Assembly (NCBI GenBank): GCA_016929395.1
Contig: JAFGIX010000007.1
Coordinates: 1-54,769 of the forward strand
Reading direction: 5' to 3'
Length of the DNA stretch: 54,769 nucleotides
DNA from: Candidatus Zymogenus saltonus
GTDB lineage: Bacteria; Desulfobacterota; Zymogenia; Zymogenales; Zymogenaceae
In this document: piece by piece, positions 7,466-17,500 of the stretch
Numbering within the stretch: position 1 is the first letter of the stretch
Layout: each line of letters starts with the position of its first letter
The notes under the pieces: model-generated
What the model was told of the DNA's origin: nothing
The model's database searches: none
Seen by the model: only the letters and a program-made list of their open reading frames with translations
Program-made: the position numbers and the translations under genes

Positions 7466-8560
7466 ATGGGGTTCAGAGATTTATATCGAAAAACAGGAAA
7501 ATTGCTTCCAATGGTTGTCGTTGCTCTGTTGTTGTGTGTCTCCGTCCTCTTTTGGGGATGCGCAAAAGAGGAGCCCGCCGAAAATAAAAAACTGCCCGAC
7601 AAAATAACGATTCTGAACTGGGAAGAATATATGGAAATGGATGTGGTGAAGGAGTTCGAAAAGGAGTATAATATAAAAGTTGAATTTGTATATTACGTCA
7701 ATGAACACGAAATGATAAGCATCATTCAATCAGACCCGGGAAACTATGACCTTGCCGTTGCCAGCGGAAGTATTGTCGAGACGATGATCAACCTGAAGCT
7801 CTTGGAGAGGATTGACAAAAATAATATACCCAATCTATCCAAAGTAGATAAAAAATTTAGAATCCCCCCGTTTGACAAAAACCTCGATTACTCCATTCCT
7901 TATCTATGGGGAACTTCCGGCCTAGCCGTGAACAGGAAATATGTAAAGGATGAAGATATAGGATGGGAGATCCTCTTTGACAAGAGGTTCAAGGGCAAAA
8001 TAGATATTCTGGATGATATTCAGGAGATTTTCGCTCCTCCATTGAAGATATTGGGCGTTTCCATAAACACCGAAGACGAACGGTCTTTAGAGGCGGCGAA
8101 GGCATTGCTGGTTGAGCAGAAGGGGATAATCAGGGGTTATTTTGACACCATTGAGATAATGAAGCATCTCGAAGACGGTACCACATACGTGGCTTACCTC
8201 TACAGCGGTGATACTTATACGGCAAAAGACAAGAACGAGTATTTGGATTATATAGTTCCGGATGATGGGGCCCCCATGTGGATCGACAACTTTGTCATCC
8301 CGACAAACTCAAAAAACAAGTACGCGGCCGAGTTGTTCATAAATTATGTCCTTAAGCCGAAGAACATCGCAAGGATATCGAACTATCTCTGGTATGCAAA
8401 TGCCGTGCCCGAATCGAAGAGATTCCTGAACGAAGAGCTTCTAAATACGGAAAACATCTATCTCACGGATGAAGTCCTGAAAAGATGTGAGTACTACAAG
8501 CCCCTTATGGGCAAAAGAAACATATTTATGAACAGGGTATGGGCAGAACTCACAAGATAA
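7466..8560 (+). CDS. PotD-like polyamine-binding lipoprotein
   Basis: A 364-residue substrate-binding protein of the spermidine/putrescine type. The N-terminal signal ends in a lipobox (LFWGC, Cys at residue 29), so it should be anchored to a membrane facing the periplasm. It aligns by eye with E. coli PotD along its length: LNWEEY (Trp52, Tyr55), 'DYSIPYLWG' and 'WIDNFVIP' (Trp272, Asp274), with Glu187 at the position of PotD Glu171. Those positions contact polyamine in PotD and are kept. No ABC permease or ATPase gene lies nearby. Its 3' end overlaps the histidine kinase gene by 22 bases, suggesting a sensory rather than transport role. A strong AAGGAGGG site precedes the start. Confidence 0.88.
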   Translation: MGFRDLYRKTGKLLPMVVVALLLCVSVLFWGCAKEEPAENKKLPDKITILNWEEYMEMDVVKEFEKEYNIKVEFVYYVNEHEMISIIQSDPGNYDLAVASGSIVETMINLKLLERIDKNNIPNLSKVDKKFRIPPFDKNLDYSIPYLWGTSGLAVNRKYVKDEDIGWEILFDKRFKGKIDILDDIQEIFAPPLKILGVSINTEDERSLEAAKALLVEQKGIIRGYFDTIEIMKHLEDGTTYVAYLYSGDTYTAKDKNEYLDYIVPDDGAPMWIDNFVIPTNSKNKYAAELFINYVLKPKNIARISNYLWYANAVPESKRFLNEELLNTENIYLTDEVLKRCEYYKPLMGKRNIFMNRVWAELTR

Positions 8561-11500
8561 AAAGGGGGAGATCACTAAAGAACGACATCTTCCTCTTTAT
8601 GGTGTTTATCGCCATATTGCCGATGGCGATTTATCTCTACCTCGATATATTCATCACAAGGGAGAAATACAAGGCGGAGATAGACGAGTTCCTCTTTTTG
8701 TCTTCCGATCACGTTGCGGAAGAGCTCAACAGGATGTTCGTCGATCGATACAACGATCTGATGATCCTTGCCAATAATCCAATCATCAAATCAGCGAAGT
8801 ACACCAACGAAGAAAAAATAGCCGAGATGCAGAAGGTACAGGATCTGTACCACTACTTCGATGATATTTCTTATGTGGACTCGTCCGGGACCATTACCCT
8901 CTCAACCACATACAATTACTTCTACGATATCGACAAGACGATCTGGTTCAAAGATGCGATGAAAGGGAAACCGGTGATAACTTCTCCATATCTGATTTCC
9001 ATGGGAAATCGAATGGTCATGAGTTTTTTTCAGCCGGTGTTTAGTAAGGACAATGTGGTGGGCGTCTTGACGGCGAGAATGGATATGAAAAAGGTTTGGG
9101 ATATAACCAATGCGGATACGCTGAAGTGGAATGATTACGGATATATAATTGTGCTGGATAATTTCCTGAAGATCGTCTCACACCCCAATAAAGAGACGCT
9201 ATATAAAAAGCTTAAGGGCATTGATTTAGAAAAGGTTCTTGACAAGAAAAATGAGAGGAAGGTCATAGGGTTTTTGGATGATTCGGGGATGGAGTTTGTG
9301 GCCGGAGTGAATGTACTTGATACAATACCGGGGGTTGTATCGAGTCCCTATTTTGTATTAGCCGTTCAGGCAAAGGATGAAGCCTACGCCCTGTCAAATT
9401 ATATGATAATCAGGGACCTCCTGCAGCTTACCGCCATGGCTTCCCTTATTATTCTAATAAGCCTCTATTTTTCAAACAGATTGACGCGTCCCATTGAAGA
9501 AATAATCGAGGGGACGAAGAGCATCTCGGAGTGGAAACTCGGAAAGACCGTTGATATAAAGAGCTGGGAGGAAATAAACGACATAGCCCGGGCTTTTAAC
9601 AGTATGAGCCTCGCCTTGAAAGATAACACCGAGAGACTCGTTCAATCGGAGAGAAGATACAGGACGCTGGTGGAGGATATCGATGACGGATACTTTATAC
9701 TTGAAGATAAAAAAATAATATATTACAACGAGGCCGCCGCAAGGATTACAGGCTACGACAATGAAGAGGCCCTGGGTAAGAACATAACCGATTTTTACCC
9801 CGAGGAAATGAGGCCTTTAATAGAAGAAAAGTATCAGGAAGTTTTCAAAGAGTCGGGACCGGGAGATGCCAAAAAATTTGAGATGCCTTTTTACAGAAAG
9901 AATGGGGAGCAGATATTTGTAGAATTCAGACCAAAGCTGATTTCGAGCGTAAAGGATAGGATCGTAGCAGGGATAATGGTCGATATCTCCGCCAGGAAGA
10001 GGCGGGAGATGATCGAGAAGGAGTATCAAAAAACTCTCAAAAGGGAGGTGATGCTGAAAACCAAGGAGCTTTCCGAATCCGAAACGAAATATCGGACCCT
10101 GTTTGAAAACATGGATCAGGCGATATTTGTGGTTCAGGATGGATTGGTGACATTTTTTAACCCAAGTGCTCTGGAATTGACCGAATACTCAGAGGAGGAA
10201 CTCAAAGACAAGCCTTTCCTCGATCTTGTTCACCCCGAGGATCGGGATTTGATGGTCGACAGATACATAAAGCTCTACAGGGGTGAAAGCCTTACTTACC
10301 CTTATATCTTTAGAATGGCTGATAAAGGGGGAAAGATGATCTGGGTTGAGGGCATGGGAGTGACGATAAAGTGGGAGGATACAAGGGCGGACCTGGCCTT
10401 TATTAATAACGTTACCGAGAGGATATTGGCGGAAAGAGCCCTTAGAGAATCGGAGGAGAAATACAGAAATCTCTTTGAGACGTCCAAGGATGTCATTTAT
10501 ATATCTACCATTGAAGGCAGACTTATAGATATGAATCCGATTGCGGAGGAATTTTTTGGATACACGAGAGACGAGCTTCTTGCCCTGGACACAAGAGACC
10601 TGTATATAAATTCCGAAGAGAGAGAGAGATTTCAGAGGGATATTGAGAAAAATGGTTTTGTAAGGAACTACGAGCTGACGCTGAAGAGGAGTGACGGGGC
10701 GATTTTGGACTGCATTGAAACGTCGACGGTGTTAAGGGATGACGACGGAAACATCACCGGTTATCATGGGACGATTAAGGATATTACAGAGCGTAAAAAA
10801 ATGGAGACCTTGATCTTGAATTCCAGGAACCGCCTCATGACGGCCTTTGACGCCGTTTCAGACCGTATGTTCATAGTAGACGAAGACTATCGGATGAAGT
10901 TTATCAACAGGAAGATCTGTGAAGAGCTGGCATCAGGATTCGATATGCTACTGAATACAAAGTGTTATCTGCAATTCAATACGAAGGACGAACCCTGCCC
11001 GGAGTGTCCGCTCCAGAGGAGCATCGAGTATAAGGAGGGGACAAGCGGTGAAGTATTCATCGGCGGTAATGGTGAGGGTAGTTGTTTTTTCGTATCCGTC
11101 TATCCAATTGAATCGGAAGAGGGTGATTACGACTACCTGATTTATTCGAGGGATATTACAGAGGAGAAGAGATTCTCGGAGAGGTTGATACAACAGGACC
11201 GGCTGGTTTCTCTCGGCCAGCTCTCCGCCGGGGTTGCCCACGAGATAAACAACCCGCTGACGGCGATTTTAGGATACGCGCAACTGTTGCTGAAAGATGT
11301 AGATAAAGAGAGAAGGGAATATAAAGACCTCAAGATAATTGAGGAGCAGGCCTTAAACTGCAAGACCATTCTTGAAGAGATGCTTATCTTTTCGAGATCA
11401 AGGGTGGATAAGAGAGAGTACTTCTTATTCAAAGATATACTCCACAACGTGATAGTACTAAATAAGAAGGAGCTGAAAGAGAAGAACATCAATCTGATAA

Positions 11501-11880
11501 AGAAAATCAAAAATGATCTCCCCACCTTTTATGGAGATCAGATAAAGATGACCCAGGTGTTTTTAAACGTACTTCAAAACTCGATTTACGCTGTTGAGAA
11601 CGGAGGAGAGATTATAATCGAGACATCATGGGATAAAGAGAACAATATGGTTTTGGTAACGTTTATGGACAACGGTCCGGGAGTGCCCGAGGAAAACAAG
11701 AGAAGGATATTCGACCCTTTTTTTACCACAAAACCGGCGGGACAGGGAACAGGTCTCGGGCTTTCTGTAAGCTACGGAATTGTAAACGAGCATGGGGGAG
11801 GGATAGCCATAGAAAATGCCCCCGGGGGAGGGGCGAAATTTATCATTGCACTTCCAGTCGAGGAGGAACTCCCCGACTAG
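8539..11880 (+). CDS. Hybrid-input sensor histidine kinase (dCache-HAMP-4xPAS)
   Basis: A 1,113-residue membrane kinase. Domains in order: TM1 (about 17-38); a periplasmic dCache-type sensor (about 40-300, with 'YVDSSGTITLST' and 'TIWFKDAMKGK'); TM2 (about 300-320); HAMP; four PAS domains (about 370-490, 510-635, 640-755, 757-880); HisKA with the H-box 'GVAHEINNPL' (His901); and an ATPase domain with N, G1 (DNGPGV) and G2 (GTGLGLS) boxes. PAS4 carries a CPECPL cysteine pair. No receiver domain is fused. The start overlaps the PotD-like gene by 22 bases, implying translational coupling and a physical partnership. Its cognate regulator should be the NtrC-type protein 30 bases downstream. The architecture resembles PilS/ZraS-like sigma-54 systems, with a much larger input module. 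Confidence 0.93.
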   Translation: MGRTHKIKRGRSLKNDIFLFMVFIAILPMAIYLYLDIFITREKYKAEIDEFLFLSSDHVAEELNRMFVDRYNDLMILANNPIIKSAKYTNEEKIAEMQKVQDLYHYFDDISYVDSSGTITLSTTYNYFYDIDKTIWFKDAMKGKPVITSPYLISMGNRMVMSFFQPVFSKDNVVGVLTARMDMKKVWDITNADTLKWNDYGYIIVLDNFLKIVSHPNKETLYKKLKGIDLEKVLDKKNERKVIGFLDDSGMEFVAGVNVLDTIPGVVSSPYFVLAVQAKDEAYALSNYMIIRDLLQLTAMASLIILISLYFSNRLTRPIEEIIEGTKSISEWKLGKTVDIKSWEEINDIARAFNSMSLALKDNTERLVQSERRYRTLVEDIDDGYFILEDKKIIYYNEAAARITGYDNEEALGKNITDFYPEEMRPLIEEKYQEVFKESGPGDAKKFEMPFYRKNGEQIFVEFRPKLISSVKDRIVAGIMVDISARKRREMIEKEYQKTLKREVMLKTKELSESETKYRTLFENMDQAIFVVQDGLVTFFNPSALELTEYSEEELKDKPFLDLVHPEDRDLMVDRYIKLYRGESLTYPYIFRMADKGGKMIWVEGMGVTIKWEDTRADLAFINNVTERILAERALRESEEKYRNLFETSKDVIYISTIEGRLIDMNPIAEEFFGYTRDELLALDTRDLYINSEERERFQRDIEKNGFVRNYELTLKRSDGAILDCIETSTVLRDDDGNITGYHGTIKDITERKKMETLILNSRNRLMTAFDAVSDRMFIVDEDYRMKFINRKICEELASGFDMLLNTKCYLQFNTKDEPCPECPLQRSIEYKEGTSGEVFIGGNGEGSCFFVSVYPIESEEGDYDYLIYSRDITEEKRFSERLIQQDRLVSLGQLSAGVAHEINNPLTAILGYAQLLLKDVDKERREYKDLKIIEEQALNCKTILEEMLIFSRSRVDKREYFLFKDILHNVIVLNKKELKEKNINLIKKIKNDLPTFYGDQIKMTQVFLNVLQNSIYAVENGGEIIIETSWDKENNMVLVTFMDNGPGVPEENKRRIFDPFFTTKPAGQGTGLGLSVSYGIVNEHGGGIAIENAPGGGAKFIIALPVEEELPD

Positions 11881-11910
11881 TTTGGTAACAATATCTATAA
11901 TAGGTATATT

Positions 11911-13317
11911 ATGTTGAATACTTATCTGGATGAGTCGATATTGGTAGTTGACGACGAAGAGGGCGTTTTGCTGCTCCTTGACAGGATGCTGGAGAGGGAG
12001 GGATACAAAAACGTGTTTCTTGCGGACTCCGCCGAATCCGCCCTTGAGAAGATTTACAAGGAGAACATCACCATTGTCCTGACCGACGTCAGGATGCCCG
12101 GGATGGACGGGATAGAGCTGTTGGAAAAGGTAAAGGTGATCGATCCTTCGATCATAGTTATTATTATAACGGCCCACGGATCTATAGACCTCGCAGTAGA
12201 ATGCATCAAGAAGGGCGCCTACGACCTTATAACCAAGCCCTTCGGTTCCGAGATTGTGACAATGACCATCGAGAAGGCGTTGGAGGAGAGAAGGCTCAAA
12301 GACGAGATTTATGATCTCAGGATGAGCGTGACCAAGAGCGCTGATTTCATGGATTTTGTCGGCGTTTCCGAGCCTATGCAGAGGGTGTATGAAAAGATCA
12401 AGGCCGTGGCGCCCACGGACGCTCCCGTCCTCATAACCGGCGAAAGCGGCACGGGAAAGGAGCTGGCAATAAGGGCCATCCACGAGCTCAGCACGAGAAA
12501 GGATATGCCCCTCGTTTCGGTCAGCTGCCCTAATCTTCCTGAGCAGATGCTCGAGAGCGAGCTGTTTGGTCACGTAAAGGGGGCCTTTACGGATGCTTAC
12601 AGGGACAAAAAGGGGTTGTTTGAAAAGGCGGATAAGGGCACGCTCTTTTTGGACGAGATCGGGGACATCTCGCCCGATGTCCAGGTCAAGCTTTTGAGGG
12701 CCCTCCAGGAGGGGGAGATTCTGCCCCTTGGGAGCGAGAAGGTAAAGAAGCTCGACGTAAGGGTGATCACATCGACTAATAAAGACCTCACCAAAAAGGT
12801 AAATCAGGGTAAGTTTCGCGAGGACCTTTTTTACAGAATAAACGTCATTAATATTTGCATGCCGCCTTTGAGGGAGAGGTCCGAAGATATAAGGAGGCTT
12901 TCAAGCTATTTTCTGGCCATGTACTCCGCCAAGCTTTCCAAGCCGATCAAGGGGATAACGGATGAGGCGCTGGAATACCTGAAGAACAGGGATTGGAACG
13001 GGAATGTGAGGGAATTGATGAACAAGATATACAACGGCGTGGTTTTTGCCAAGGGGGATTTGATCGAGATTTCGGATATTACACCGGAGGACGGCATAGT
13101 CAAAGAGGATCAAAAGAGTCCTGTGGATTTGTCGGGCGAATCTTTCAGGGATTTGAGGGGCAACCTCCTCGATCGCTTCGAGTCCAATTTTGTGAAGGAC
13201 GCACTGAAAAGTGCGGACGGAAATGTCTCAAAGGCCGCCAGGGAGAGCGGTCTCTCCCGCCAGTCGTTTCAGCACCTAATGAGGAAGTACGGTATCAAGT
13301 CAGACGACATTGAATGA
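11911..13317 (+). CDS. NtrC-family sigma-54-dependent response regulator
   Basis: A 468-residue activator. The receiver domain (about 9-120) has the acidic pocket DDE at 14-16, phospho-acceptor Asp59 in 'LTDVRMPG' and the conserved Lys in TKPF. The AAA+ domain (about 145-375) has Walker A GESGTGKE, Walker B 'LFLDEIGD' and the arginine finger region 'FREDLFYRINV'. The sigma-54 contact loop reads GAFTDA rather than the usual GAFTGA. A Fis-type helix-turn-helix ends the protein ('NVSKAARESGLSRQSFQ'). It lies directly after the kinase and before a terminator and a sigma-54 promoter for minor pilins. I infer that it drives 13564 and perhaps 5108. Confidence 0.93.
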   Translation: MLNTYLDESILVVDDEEGVLLLLDRMLEREGYKNVFLADSAESALEKIYKENITIVLTDVRMPGMDGIELLEKVKVIDPSIIVIIITAHGSIDLAVECIKKGAYDLITKPFGSEIVTMTIEKALEERRLKDEIYDLRMSVTKSADFMDFVGVSEPMQRVYEKIKAVAPTDAPVLITGESGTGKELAIRAIHELSTRKDMPLVSVSCPNLPEQMLESELFGHVKGAFTDAYRDKKGLFEKADKGTLFLDEIGDISPDVQVKLLRALQEGEILPLGSEKVKKLDVRVITSTNKDLTKKVNQGKFREDLFYRINVINICMPPLRERSEDIRRLSSYFLAMYSAKLSKPIKGITDEALEYLKNRDWNGNVRELMNKIYNGVVFAKGDLIEISDITPEDGIVKEDQKSPVDLSGESFRDLRGNLLDRFESNFVKDALKSADGNVSKAARESGLSRQSFQHLMRKYGIKSDDIE

Positions 13318-13355
13318 TAATAATAATGGATTAGTCTTCAATATTTCGTAAAATG

Positions 13356-13384
13356 AAGTGCAAATGGATTTTGCACTTTTTTTT
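13356..13384 (+). terminator. Intrinsic terminator after the regulator gene
   Basis: Perfect 9-bp stem AAGTGCAAA (13356-13364) with TTTGCACTT (13370-13378), a 5-base loop, and a run of eight Ts from 13377. It separates the kinase/regulator transcript from the pilin operon. Confidence 0.9.
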
Positions 13385-13507
13385 CACATTTGCACCCACC
13401 GCTCACCGCTCCAAACGTAACTAATTGAAATCATTATGTATTTGCTATACGACCTAACTTTTCGGCTGGTATATCATCAAATCCTGTTAAAAAAAGTAAT
13501 ATTAAGC

Positions 13508-13559
13508 AAAAAACCGCTGTGATTTCGGGTATTTATAAAGCCGCATTTCGCGGTTTTTT
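13508..13559. repeat. Inverted repeat before the pilin promoter
   Basis: AAAAAACCGC (13508-13517) and GCGGTTTTTT (13550-13559) are perfect 10-bp arms. Inside the right arm a short CCGC-atttc-GCGG hairpin followed by six Ts could also act as a weak terminator. It ends only 4 bases before the sigma-54 promoter, so it could insulate the promoter or form part of an activator or IHF site. Confidence 0.5.
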
Positions 13560-13563
13560 AATG

Positions 13564-13580
13564 TGGCATAGTCTTTGCAT
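13564..13580 (+). promoter_or_regulatory. Sigma-54 promoter of the minor-pilin operon
   Basis: TGGCATAGTCTTTGCAT: GG at 13565-13566 and GC at 13577-13578 are separated by exactly 10 bases, with TGGCA and TTGCA boxes. It lies 49 bases before the first pilin ATG and just downstream of an NtrC-family gene, the arrangement known from PilR-controlled pilin genes. Confidence 0.85.
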
Positions 13581-13628
13581 TATAAATAGGCAAGGTCAAT
13601 GTATAGAAGAAATTGAGAGAAGGGGAAA

Positions 13629-14084
13629 ATGATGAAAAGAATAGTGAGAGAAGGCGGTTTTACCTTGTTGGAATTGTTGGTTGTCGTTTCGATCATCGCA
13701 ATATCCACATCGATTGCGGTGCCTACATTCATAAGCTGGGCGCCCAAGTTCAGGCTCAACTCAGCGGCGGACAACCTCGAGAAGAACCTGATGCTTGCGA
13801 GAATCAGCGCCATATCGCAAAACTCCAATGTCATTGTCAACTTCTTTGAGTCGCAGAGGAAGTACACGGTTACATACAAGGATAAGACCGAGATAATCGA
13901 ACTGCCTGAGGGGACACATTTCAGCGGAATAGGAACAAGTACTTTGACTTTTAACAAAATCGGCCAGGCGGATTCGAACATGGAGATAAAAATTTATTCC
14001 GATTCGAACAAGCTGACCGACAAGAAGAGGAAGATAACCGTAAGGGCCGTAACGGGAATAGCAAGAGTTTCAAGGGGGTGGTGA
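13629..14084 (+). CDS. GspH/FimT-type pseudopilin
   Basis: A 151-residue minor pilin. The prepilin leader is short and basic and is cut before Phe in 'GG|FTLLELLVVVSII' (after residue 10), with the conserved Glu at +5. The hydrophobic helix (about 11-33) is followed by 'FRLNSAADNLEKNLMLARISAI', typical of GspH/FimT/FimU proteins, which serve in the tip complex of type II secretion or type IV pili. Translation starts at one of two adjacent ATGs after AGGGG. It is the first gene of a four-gene operon behind the sigma-54 promoter at 13564. The major pilin and assembly ATPase genes are not in this window. Confidence 0.9.
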   Translation: MMKRIVREGGFTLLELLVVVSIIAISTSIAVPTFISWAPKFRLNSAADNLEKNLMLARISAISQNSNVIVNFFESQRKYTVTYKDKTEIIELPEGTHFSGIGTSTLTFNKIGQADSNMEIKIYSDSNKLTDKKRKITVRAVTGIARVSRGW

Positions 14085-14085
14085 A

Positions 14086-14496
14086 ATGATTACGAAAATG
14101 AGAAGGCTTATGAGACCTTTAAGATTCGATTGCGGATCGGAAAGGGGTTTTTCCATCCTCGAAAACATGATCTCGATGGCTATCTTTTCGGTGGGGATCC
14201 TCTCGATCTCCATGCTGTTCACCCAGACCATGACCTTCACCCACAACAGCGAGAAGATGAGCGTGGCCACGAACCTCGCCAAGGGCAAGCTCGAGGAGTT
14301 GAGAAACACCCCCTATGCCAATATAGTTCCGGGAACCGACAGCGAGACCGTGGACAATGTGAAGTTCGATCTCGAATGGACAGTCACAAATGACTCGCCG
14401 GTGAAAGGTGTAAGAAAGGTCGTCATGGAGATATCTTGGACCGATTTAAGAAAGGACCATACCATAGAGTTCGAGACGCTGTTCTCGAGATTTTAG
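14086..14496 (+). CDS. PilV/GspI-type minor pilin
   Basis: A 136-residue minor pilin with a longer leader (about 20 residues, Arg-rich) cut before Phe in 'RG|FSILENMISMAIFSVGIL'. Glu at +5 is present. The segment 'TNLAKGKLEELRNTPY' after the helix is characteristic of PilV/GspI-type proteins. The start lies 1 base after the preceding stop, with AAGGGGG as ribosome-binding site. In known systems this class joins PilW/GspJ and PilX/GspK in the complex that primes pilus assembly at the tip. Confidence 0.88.
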   Translation: MITKMRRLMRPLRFDCGSERGFSILENMISMAIFSVGILSISMLFTQTMTFTHNSEKMSVATNLAKGKLEELRNTPYANIVPGTDSETVDNVKFDLEWTVTNDSPVKGVRKVVMEISWTDLRKDHTIEFETLFSRF

Positions 14497-14505
14497 GGGT
14501 TGAAA

Positions 14506-17500
14506 ATGAAGAAGTTAAAAGAGAGAAAAGGTTTTACGCTGGTTGAGATAATGGTCGCCCTCTTAATTGCGGCGATATTGATTGCCGCCATATACGAGGT
14601 GTTTCTCTCCGATTATAAGGCGTTTATTTCCCACAACCTCATCCTGGATACGCACCAGGAGGAGAAGATGGCCCTGGAGTTCATGACGAGGGAGATCCAG
14701 CTTATCGGGTATGACGCGCAGACCTCTCCGATTACGGCGGATATAATTACGGCCAAGGAGGACATGATACAGTTTGAGGAGTACAACACCTTGAACTTGA
14801 CAAGGGCGAAGATCCTCTACGAATACAAGCCGGCGGACGATAAGGTAATCAGGCGGATGAACCTTTATGATGCGTCTGCCTCAAGCTGGATCCCTGGAAC
14901 TGATGAGACTATTATAGAGAATGTAAGCACATTTAGGATAACGTATTACTCCGGTGATAACGTAAAGATTGATTTTGATCCATCTTCCGGTGAGATAACC
15001 GCGGCCGATCTTCCCAATGTGAGGAGAATGGATTTAAAACTGAAGGTCAAAACGGCAAAGAAGGATCCTATCAGGAGGAAATTTCTCACAAGGGACCTTT
15101 CCACCAGCATTTATATAAGGAATCTCGGGATCGACGTGAACCTATTGGATACGAACCCCCCCGATCCACCGACTAATGTAAAGGTTTCAGATCCCCACAG
15201 ATGCGGTGAGCTGGCCTTAACTTGGGATAAAAACACGGAGGGAGACCTTGCGGGATACATTATCTACTTCCACGTTGAGAGCAGAACCGTATCGCCGTAC
15301 ACACAAAAGGTCATAATAAACAGCCCGGATGCAGAGTCTTATACCCTGACAGGGCTGGACATAGCTCCGTCAAACGATCCCGACTCGATCATGTACTACG
15401 TAGCGATGTCGGCCTTTGACCGCTCGATGAATATAAGCGAGTATTCGACCGAGGTAAGCGGGGACGGCGATGTGGACGAAAATGACACGATTCCTAATCC
15501 GAACAAGCCCACGCCGCCGGAGAATTTCATCGGCGAGGATTCCGGCGAAGGGGGCGTAAAACTAACATGGAGCCCCTCCACGGATAAAGATATAGTCGGA
15601 TACAGGATATACAGAAGCTCGACCCCGATAACCACTTTCCCCCTAAGCGCCGGCTATAATCCGGACGATCTTATCGGGCTTGTCCTTGTGGCCGACGAGG
15701 GATCGACGCCCACGATCCTCGACAGCGCCAAGTCGGAATTCACCGATACGGGACTTGTCGGATGCAGGAAATACTACTACGCCATAACCGCCGTCAACTG
15801 TGACCTCACTCTTATTTCCAACGACGCCGGCGATGACGACACCAAGAGATACACGTCATCAGACTACAGGCTGACCAGCGGAGACGGGCTGAGCGGACCG
15901 GAAACCGATACCCCGACCGGCTCGGACACAACCCCCGGAGACACAATTCCCATCGATCACGATCCCTACCCGGTGCCGGAGCTGACCTCCAAGGCTGGGT
16001 GGAAGAGGGTCTTTCTGAGCCTCACCAATCCGAACAGGTCCGACGATCCGGATTTCAAGGAGACAAAGGTCTACTTCAGCACCACCGGATACCCGACCAT
16101 AGATGGAGATGGGAACGTTTCCGGAGGTACGCTCATTCCTGACGGCGGGGGGGTCTTTGCGCAGGAGGGGTCCGTCCCCCCGATCATCTTCGATTCGGAA
16201 GTGGATGAAACGCCCCTGATCCCGGAGCTGGAGGTCAACGGGACATACTATTTTCTGGCGGTCTCCTTTGACCTCTGCGGCAACCCGAGCGACGCCACCG
16301 ATGTTGCAATAACCCTGTCCGAGCTCTGCGGCGACGACCCCGACTATGCGGGCGCGCCCCCCGTCCCGAACGGCCTCACGTCGGAGGGGTGTTATTCATA
16401 TGCGCGTCTCAGCTGGAATCACCAGGGAATTACGATTGTGGATCTCGCCGGTTACCACGTATACAGAAGCGTAGGTAATACCTTCAATCTCTCCTCAAGC
16501 ACCGAGCTTACCGGTGGCGCGCCCCAGTGGTTCAACTACTACATGGATGCGAGCGTCGTGGAGGGAGGCACGTATTCGTACGGGATAAGGGCGACCGACT
16601 GTTACTATGAAAACATCTTACCATCGGATCCGGACTACGCCACTGCCAAGGCAAACAACATATCAGCGCCGGCGGTCCTTGAGGGGATAAAGCCCGGAAG
16701 GGTCAAGACCGATAGTGAAGTCACCTATGCGCTGACCGGCGATATTACGCTGACAACGCCTACTTTTTATCACAACTCCGTTACATACTACATCGAGAAT
16801 ACGAGCGCGGGGCCGATTGAGCTTACCGAGCTGGAAATGGAATGGACGAACGGTTATTCGTATCTCAGCGAGGTCTACATCGGGAGCGACGATGCCGCAA
16901 GCAATACGCCCCTGGAGCTTATTTGGTCCGGGAAGAAGACATCCACGGCAAATATGAGTTTCAGCAAGGTGCTCTACGACTACGGCTCGACCGCCTCGGG
17001 CTCGATAGCCATCCCCGTGACTCTCGTATTTACCGATGCCAACGGCGACGTGGATAAGACGATAAATATGAGGGAGGATGCCCTGGTCTTCAGCTTCACC
17101 TACATCAATAAGTCTATGCCGACCGTAAAATCTTGCAGCTATGATGGCTTCAAGAATATCCCCCTGGGGCCGACGATAGAAAACGTGACGCAGAATAAGC
17201 CCGGCGTGGCGACTCCGGCCTGGGTGGTTCCCGGGGATGAAGGGCTCAATCCTTCTGGAGAGCTGGTTGAGCCGGGCGGAGTAAGCCTATCTGTCAGCGC
17301 CAACGTTTACGACAACTCCCTCGCTGGTATAAAAAGCGTGGACCTATACTACTTCGTTGACAGCCTGAATATTTACGATGAGACGACCGGTCCCCCGCCC
17401 TTTGTCTTCGGCGACGCCACGTATACAAAGGTGGCGATGGTGAACGTAGCCGGAAGCCTTTACAGGACATCAACCAATATACCCAACAACGATGATTGTA

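Noticed and set aside
7466-8560. Reading the PotD-like protein as part of a polyamine uptake transporter
   Set aside because: No permease or ATPase gene is adjacent, and its frame overlaps a sensor kinase; a sensory role fits better, though a distant transporter cannot be excluded.
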